Shown: positions 58,604 to 64,000 of the stretch, piece after piece
Position numbering within the stretch: the stretch's first letter is position 1
Layout of the letters: each line of letters begins with the position of its first letter
DNA from: Phyto melanocephala
Taxonomy: Eukaryota > Arthropoda > Insecta > Diptera > Rhinophoridae
Length of the DNA: 64,000 bases
Assembly: GCA_941918925.1 (NCBI GenBank)
Contig: OW799233.1
Span: 43,948,275-44,012,274 of the forward strand
Reading direction: 5' to 3'
Notes under the pieces: model-generated
Databases searched by the model: none
What the model was told of the DNA's origin: nothing
What the model saw: only the letters and a program-made list of their open reading frames with translations
Program-made: the position numbers and the translations under genes

Positions 58604-59500
58604 ATGTCTACGTTGGAATTGTGTGAAAAATATTTTGATACGCGCGATGTATATAAATTGTTTGGAATTGAAAAGAATGCTCCCGAAAAAGATATTAAAA
58701 AGGCTTACTACAAATTGTCGCTTTTAGTTCATCCAGATCGTGTACCAGAAACACAAAAAAAGACAGCCACTGAAAAGTTTAAGCTTTTGTCGAAAATCTA
58801 TCAAATATTGTCCGATAAAGACAAACGAACGCTGTACGATGAACAGGGTATTATTGATGATGACGATGAGAACCTGGATGGAAAGCTTAATAATTGGATG
58901 GATTTGTGGCGAAAACTGTTCAAGCCTTTGACTGAAGAAGACATAAATAATTATGAAAAGTCTTACGTGGGTTCTGATCTAGAGAAAGCAGATGTAAAGA
59001 AAGCCTACCTGGGTGGTAAGGGATGCATTAACCACATGATTAATTCGGTGCCCTTCATGAAAATTGAGGATGAACCGCGTATGCAAGAGATTGTCAAGGA
59101 ATTTATAGCCGCCGGAGAGGTGCCGGAATATAAAATCTTTACTGAGGAGCCCGAACAAAAACGTAAAAAACGCTATAAGAAATATGAGCGTGAATCAAAA
59201 GAGGCTGCAGAGATAAAGGCTAGGATTGAGGCTAGAAATAAAAAGCGAGGCAGTGGCTCAGATGTTGGCAGTCTAGAACAAGCTATTGTGGCTAGGCAGA
59301 AGGCACGCGAAGGTAGTTTCAATACCATGATGGATAAACTAATTGAAAAGTATAGCAACATAGATGACGAAGACGATGTCATTGATATACACTCTCCAAA
59401 AAAAGCCAAGTCAAAAAATAAATCTCAGAAAACACAAAATAAGAATAGTCCATCATTGAATGGTGTAAAAAATGGCAAAGTTAAGAAACGTGGAAATTAA
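58604..59500 (+). CDS. DnaJ homologue, subfamily C member 9 type
   Basis: Single exon, 298 residues. The N-terminal J domain spans residues about 14-82 with HPD at 43-45, which stimulates Hsp70 ATPase. Acidic DDDDEN follows at about 86, then the conserved region typical of DNAJC9 (LNNWMDLWRKLFKPLTEEDI; AYLGGKGCINHMINSVPFM; RMQEIVKEFIAAGEVPEYK), then a Lys/Arg/Glu-rich helical stretch (residues about 185-215) and a basic tail rich in Lys/Asn. Length and order fit DNAJC9, which in vertebrates is a histone H3-H4 and Hsp70 co-chaperone, so a nuclear role is likely. Start context AAAAAATGTC; AATAAA at 59574-59579. Confidence 0.95.
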   Translation: MSTLELCEKYFDTRDVYKLFGIEKNAPEKDIKKAYYKLSLLVHPDRVPETQKKTATEKFKLLSKIYQILSDKDKRTLYDEQGIIDDDDENLDGKLNNWMDLWRKLFKPLTEEDINNYEKSYVGSDLEKADVKKAYLGGKGCINHMINSVPFMKIEDEPRMQEIVKEFIAAGEVPEYKIFTEEPEQKRKKRYKKYERESKEAAEIKARIEARNKKRGSGSDVGSLEQAIVARQKAREGSFNTMMDKLIEKYSNIDDEDDVIDIHSPKKAKSKNKSQKTQNKNSPSLNGVKNGKVKKRGN

Positions 59501-59739
59501 AATCTTAAATTATTTACATTTTTGTTTCGTTGGGTACTTTACTATTTAAAAAAATATGCATTATTTATTTATAAATAAAATTTTAGTTTTTCAATACACC
59601 TTGTAAAAACCATTTTTTATGTTTTTATTATTATTATAGCTAAGCTTTATTATGAAACAAATCTCCACTGGATATATATCCTAAAGACCCAATATAACTT
59701 CGCATAACACGTTTAATATTTTCTTATTATATTCATATG

Positions 59740-60605
59740 ATTCTAGGAGTATATACAACTCAGGGATTTGTATTAATAATCACATTTATTCTTTATTTAA
59801 ATTCTCTTGAAATTAATCCAGTTAAAATGAAGGCATTAAGCCTTCTAATCCATGAATATACATTAATGGACAAGCAATCTTATTTGTTCAATCTCTCAAA
59901 TGTCTTGGTGTTATTGTGGATTCTAAACTAAGTTTTAATGATCATATTAATTTTATCGCAAGTATAAGTTGTATTATTTAAGGAAGGCTTTATTCTTTAA
60001 GAGCATATACGCCGCAACATGTAAGAAATCGACTTGCTATTTCACTTATCATGTCTCGTATTAACTATTGCCTTGAAGTTTTTTCTGCTACATGGACTTG
60101 CAATGTTAACATTATTGAGACTACTGTTAAAAAAATACTACGCTACGTATTTAATGTTAAAATTGGTGAACACAATAGAACCTCTAATCTTATTACAATA
60201 TTTTTGAAATGTAAATTTAAGGATTATTTAAATCTTCGTATTTTACTTCACTATTACAAGGTTATTAAATCTGGGAAACCCAATTTCCTTGCTAATGAAT
60301 TTTCTTTTATTAACTCAACACGTAATGTTCAAATTCTTGTTCCTCTAGGACATCTAGCTATTTTTTACCACTATATTGTGAAAAGAGTTTACCGTGTCTG
60401 TAGTCTGCTTCCTAGAGATCTTAAACTTTTTTCTTATTCTTCTAATACCTATAAGAAAAAATTATTGGATTACTTTAATGATACTCAATCTTAATTTCTA
60501 CATTGGATATTATACTAATATAAAATAATATATTGTTTTTATTTTTATTATGTTTTTGGTAATACATATTTATATGGCTGGGGAGCCAAATCATCTAATT
60601 AAATA
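59740..60605 (+). mobile_element. Jockey/CR1-type LINE 3' fragment
   Basis: Readable in shifted frames: EINPVKMKAL, then LGVIVDSKLSFNDHI-like sequence near 59900 (post-motif-C RT block), then the thumb/C-terminal region as a frame of 147 codons (60051-60494; MSRINYCLEVFSATWT). The 3' UTR contains GGCTGGGGAGCC, a hairpin similar in place to those of the LINEs at 3293 and 19930. The 5' part is missing and stops occur near 59930 and 59980. Confidence 0.75.
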
Positions 60606-60755
60606 ATACGTTCAGGTGTAAGTCTGAATAATGATTTACCAAAGTAAACTAAAAAGGAATGTCTAAAAACTATATTTTTATGACAGCTAGTTTTACAGTT
60701 ATCCCTATCGGGCGTACTATAGGTCTAAAAAACAGCACCCTATATTTATATCAAC

Positions 60756-61459
60756 CATAGATGGGCAAAAACCATTAAAAAAGTACTGCATTACTATTTC
60801 CATTACCAATAAACTTTAACTGGTACTGCAATTTTTCATTTAATTACCAGTAAATTTTTACTGGTAATGAAGATTAAATTCCAGTACCAGTAAATATTTA
60901 TTTCTAATTAAACAAAAATTACATTACCAGTAAACATTTACTGGTAATTAAATGAAAAATTGCAGTACCAGTAAAAGTTTATTGATAATGGAAATAATAA
61001 TGCAGTATATTTTGTAATGTTAAAAAAAATTAATTAATTAAAATTATATTTCGGTGTGAGATTAAATTTGAAGTAATTTTGTTTCTTTTTCTGTTTTTTT
61101 TTTTTAATTTTGATTGAATTGTCTCAATATAATTTACATTAATATAAACTTCTAAAAAAATATATTTTTTTTGAATATGCATAAATTTTTTTTTTAATTT
61201 TATTAAATTTTTACTGGTACTGCTATTTTTTTTAATTACCAGTTAATATTTACTGGTAATGCATATTTTTTTTTAATTACCAGTAAATTTTTACTGGTAC
61301 AGCAATTTTCATTTAATTACCAGTAAAAATTTACTGGTAATGGAATTTCATTTTCATTACCATTCAAAATTTACTGGTACTTGAAGTTTATTTCAATTAC
61401 CAGTAAAACAATTTACTGGTAATTGAAATTTTACTGGTACTGGAATGTGCCCAACTATG
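60756..61459. mobile_element. hAT-type foldback element made of ACTGGTA repeats
   Basis: ATATCAAC is duplicated exactly at 60748-60755 and 61460-61467. The termini CATAGATGGGCAAAAACC and, inverted, CATAGTTGGGCACATTCC resemble hAT termini. The interior contains about 18 copies of ACTGGTA/TACCAGT in both orientations, including a long hairpin (arms about 70 bp, 60788-60865 and 60920-61005). No coding capacity. Confidence 0.85.
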
Positions 61460-61909
61460 ATATCAACGCAGAATATTTAGGTAAAGGTTTAATTAAATGG
61501 TTATTAAGAATTTTAAGCGTTCAATTTATACCCAAGGTTTATTTAGTAGACCTTAGATCATAGGTACCCATTTCATCAAACAATTGTTTGCAACCCCACC
61601 TCTTATTTTTATGCTCTTTAATTTAGTCGTCCATGCAGCAGCGACGAGTGCACGAGCTTGGCGGCTATGTTGATGTTTATTAAAATACAGTGCGTAAAAA
61701 AATGACGATGGAATTAGAAAAATATTTTATTTTAAAAAGTCAATTTTAAAACTGCAAAATTTATTGAAAATTTTCCATTTTAAAAATAAAAATACTTTAA
61801 AATTCTCTCTCCAAAAAAGATACACACAAGGGGCTCAATTCTCGTTCTGTGAAACTGTGAAATTGAAAAATGTTTGTATAGCAAAGGGTTTGGTGACACC
61901 ATATGATAT

Positions 61910-62143
61910 TGTTGGCAACCCCAGATAATTGGTTTACCTAAATAACAACTGTGTGTTTGTACTAAAATATATGTTTCTGATATACATAGTTTTTAATGTA
62001 ATAAATCTGATTGTAGAGTTTATTGTCCATTTTGTACTGATATAAGCAAGTCAAATAAATAAGACGATTTTAATATATACGTGTGTGGTGTTGATCGTAA
62101 ACTTAAGTGTTATTATTATTAACCCAAAGTTAGGATCATAACA
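61910..62143 (+). mobile_element. 5' LTR of Ty3/gypsy retrotransposon
   Basis: Inferred from TGTT...AACA borders: TGTTGGCAACCCC at 61910 and ATCATAACA ending at 62143. Two AATAAA-type signals lie near 62000 and 62060. The other LTR is outside the window, so the exact left edge is not proven. A primer-binding-site-like TGGCGACGAGG begins at 62146. Confidence 0.6.
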
Positions 62144-62207
62144 ATTGGCGACGAGGAAAATCGTTTAATAAAAATAATAATAAAATAGAAATTACCAGAG
62201 AAACAAA

Positions 62208-64000
62208 ATGTCAGCTTTGGATCAAGTGGTTGCTCAAATTCTTTCCCGGCAGCAGGAAGCCATGGAAAAACAACAGCAACTGATGGAAAGGCTGATAAAT
62301 ATTTCTGAACAATCATCAGCTGCCACCACACCAACAGCAGCGGTAACAGCACCGGAAAATTTAATAAATATTTTGGCGAAAAATATACGTGAGTTTGATT
62401 ATGAGCCGGAAGAAAATCAAATTTTCGATGCGTGGTTCCAACGATATGAAGAGGTTTTCCAGGTTGAAGCAAATCAACTCGACGATGCTGGAAAAGTAAG
62501 GTTACTGTTACGGAAGGTTAGCACCGTGGTGTTTAATAGATATAAAGATTATCTTCTTCCAAAACAACCTCGTGACGTCACATTCCAGCAAACAGTGGAA
62601 ATATTAAAAAAACTGTTTGGAAGGAAGGAAAGTCTTTTCAGTATTCGTGTGAAATGTATGGCGAATAGGAAAAAAGAAAATGAAGACATTATTAGCTATG
62701 CCGCCAAAGTAAATCGTATGTGCGAAAACTTCTTAATAAACAAATGTACTGCCGATAATTTTAAATGCCTGATTTTTGTAAATGGACTTGAGTTACAAAA
62801 AGATCAAGAGTACAAGGCAAGACTTTTAACACTGCTTGACTCTGAAACAGGAGAAAATACTTTGACTCTAGACAATTTGGTTGCTGAAATAGAACGTATC
62901 AACAGCCTTAAACGTGACGTTTCTACAAATGAAAGCAGCAATCTAAAAGTCAATGCAGTCAAATATAGTAATAGTTATAACAACAACAAAAACATCAACG
63001 TTAAATATGACAAAATGCCAAGGCGACCTTGCTGGCAATGTGGAAGTATGCATTTTGTTCGGGACTGCAGTTACTCGACCCATAAATGTTCACAATGTGG
63101 TAAGGTCGGCCATAAAGAAGGATTTTGTTCCTGTTTTTCAGACAGCAAGCAAATTGTGCAAAAACATCAGCAGCAACAGCATAATGAAAATAAAAAAGGT
63201 AATTTCAAGAAAACGCGTAAAGCAATAAAAAGCGTATACACCACTTCATCATCGTCTAAAAACAGAAAATTTGTTTCATTACACATCAACAACGTAAACA
63301 TTATTCTTCAACATGATACGGGCTCTGACGTCACGATCATATCGAAGCAAAACTGGATCAAAATTGGTAAACCAACTTTAAGAACATCTCAGCACACGCC
63401 TCGAGATGCGTCAACAAATTCAATCAACATTATTGGTGAGTTTCAGTGTACAGTGGTTATCAGCAATCAAGCGCAGTCGTGCAACGTTTTGGTAACTTCA
63501 CTTCCCAATTTGAATCTTTTTGGTTCCGATCTTATGGAGCGTTTTAAATTGTGGGATAGACCTATAAATTCTTATACAACATGCAACAAAATTCAAGGCG
63601 AAAATTCAATCACAGAGTCTGAACTACAATCAATGTATCCAGAAGTTTTTAGGGACGAAATTGGACACTGCACAAGTTTTAAAGTTCACTTGCAACTTAA
63701 GCCACAGGCTGTACCAATTTTTCGCCCTAAAAGGCAGGTAGCGTATTCAGTAAAAGATCAGCTGGATGAAGAGTTAAATAGACTTGAACGTGAAGGTATT
63801 ATTACACCTCTTAATTTTTCTAAATGGGCAGCACCCATTGTGGTCGTAAAAAAGGCTTCAGGCGGTCTTCGTATATGTGGTGATTATTCCACTGGACTCA
63901 ATGAGCAATTAGAACCACATTCTTTTCCATTACCGTTACCGGATGAAATTTTTATTAATTTTAACAAATGTTCGTATTTTTCAATAATTGATTTAAACAA
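62208..64000 (+). CDS. Ty3/gypsy gag-pol polyprotein, intact frame, cut by window end
   Basis: One continuous frame from ATG 62208 to the window edge (about 597 codons). Gag: Gln-rich start (MSALDQVVAQILSRQQ), capsid-like region, then two zinc knuckles, CWQCGSMHFVRDC (near 63031) and CSQCGKVGHKEGFC. Protease: HDTGSDVTII (near 63313). RT begins near 63600: LKPQAVPIFRPKRQ, WAAPIVVVKKASGGLRICGD, FPLPLPDEIF, SYFSIIDLN at the edge. Gag and pol share one frame, as in the K02A2.6/mag-like gypsy group (family knowledge). No stop or frameshift is seen, which suggests a young copy. Confidence 0.93.
   Translation, partial: MSALDQVVAQILSRQQEAMEKQQQLMERLINISEQSSAATTPTAAVTAPENLINILAKNIREFDYEPEENQIFDAWFQRYEEVFQVEANQLDDAGKVRLLLRKVSTVVFNRYKDYLLPKQPRDVTFQQTVEILKKLFGRKESLFSIRVKCMANRKKENEDIISYAAKVNRMCENFLINKCTADNFKCLIFVNGLELQKDQEYKARLLTLLDSETGENTLTLDNLVAEIERINSLKRDVSTNESSNLKVNAVKYSNSYNNNKNINVKYDKMPRRPCWQCGSMHFVRDCSYSTHKCSQCGKVGHKEGFCSCFSDSKQIVQKHQQQQHNENKKGNFKKTRKAIKSVYTTSSSSKNRKFVSLHINNVNIILQHDTGSDVTIISKQNWIKIGKPTLRTSQHTPRDASTNSINIIGEFQCTVVISNQAQSCNVLVTSLPNLNLFGSDLMERFKLWDRPINSYTTCNKIQGENSITESELQSMYPEVFRDEIGHCTSFKVHLQLKPQAVPIFRPKRQVAYSVKDQLDEELNRLEREGIITPLNFSKWAAPIVVVKKASGGLRICGDYSTGLNEQLEPHSFPLPLPDEIFINFNKCSYFSIIDLN

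Noticed and set aside
1..64000. CRISPR array, rRNA, bacterial operon or endosymbiont insert
   Set aside because: Repeats are transposon-derived, spacing is irregular, genes are spliced eukaryotic genes, and no rRNA sequence was seen.

Overview
The window is nuclear DNA of a higher (brachyceran, probably schizophoran) fly; the species cannot be named from sequence alone. Evidence: short introns of about 60-110 nt, host genes that read like dipteran orthologues, and a repeat set typical of flies. That set includes INE-1/DINE-like Helentrons ending in a hairpin followed by a TAGC.CTCTTACTTGTTT-like end, rosa-type mariners, LOA and Jockey/CR1-type LINEs, and a Ty3/gypsy LTR element. The DNA is very A+T rich. 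There are no operons, rRNA genes or CRISPR arrays.

Layout. 1-50.8 kb is gene-poor and repeat-rich. It carries seven tRNA-Thr(AGT) loci: a tandem set of four at 1.2-2.7 kb, two of them clearly broken, and single copies at 6.9, 11.1 and 16.3 kb. The rest is nested transposons. At 2.9-6.0 kb a mariner holds a MITE, which holds a LINE. A rosa mariner with 31-bp perfect ends lies at 12.3-13.5 kb, and a second one at 39.1-40.7 kb is split by a hAT-like element. Three Helitrons of one family lie at 11.7, 22.6 and 32.2 kb. At least eight DINE-like copies or fragments, several TIR MITEs, remnants of RNase-H-bearing LINEs and a long LOA-type LINE (42.4-45.2 kb) make up most of the remainder.

50.8-59.5 kb is the host-gene block. 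An unrecognised, spliced, glycoprotein-like membrane protein gene (minus strand) has a further tRNA-Thr in one intron. A 2.8-kb intron of the same gene holds a recent tandem duplication that copied part of an exon and left the copy without its splice donor. Next come the farnesyltransferase beta-subunit gene (plus strand, five exons, one intron with a GC donor) and a single-exon DNAJC9-type J-protein gene (plus strand).

59.7-64 kb returns to transposons: a LINE 3' fragment, a 704-bp hAT-type foldback element built from repeated ACTGGTA motifs, and the 5' LTR plus uninterrupted gag-pol reading frame of a Ty3/gypsy retrotransposon that runs off the window.

The three host genes do not form a pathway. 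FntB prenylates CaaX proteins, the J-protein is expected to be an Hsp70/histone co-chaperone, and the membrane protein has no assigned role. All calls come from reading the sequence; no database search was possible.
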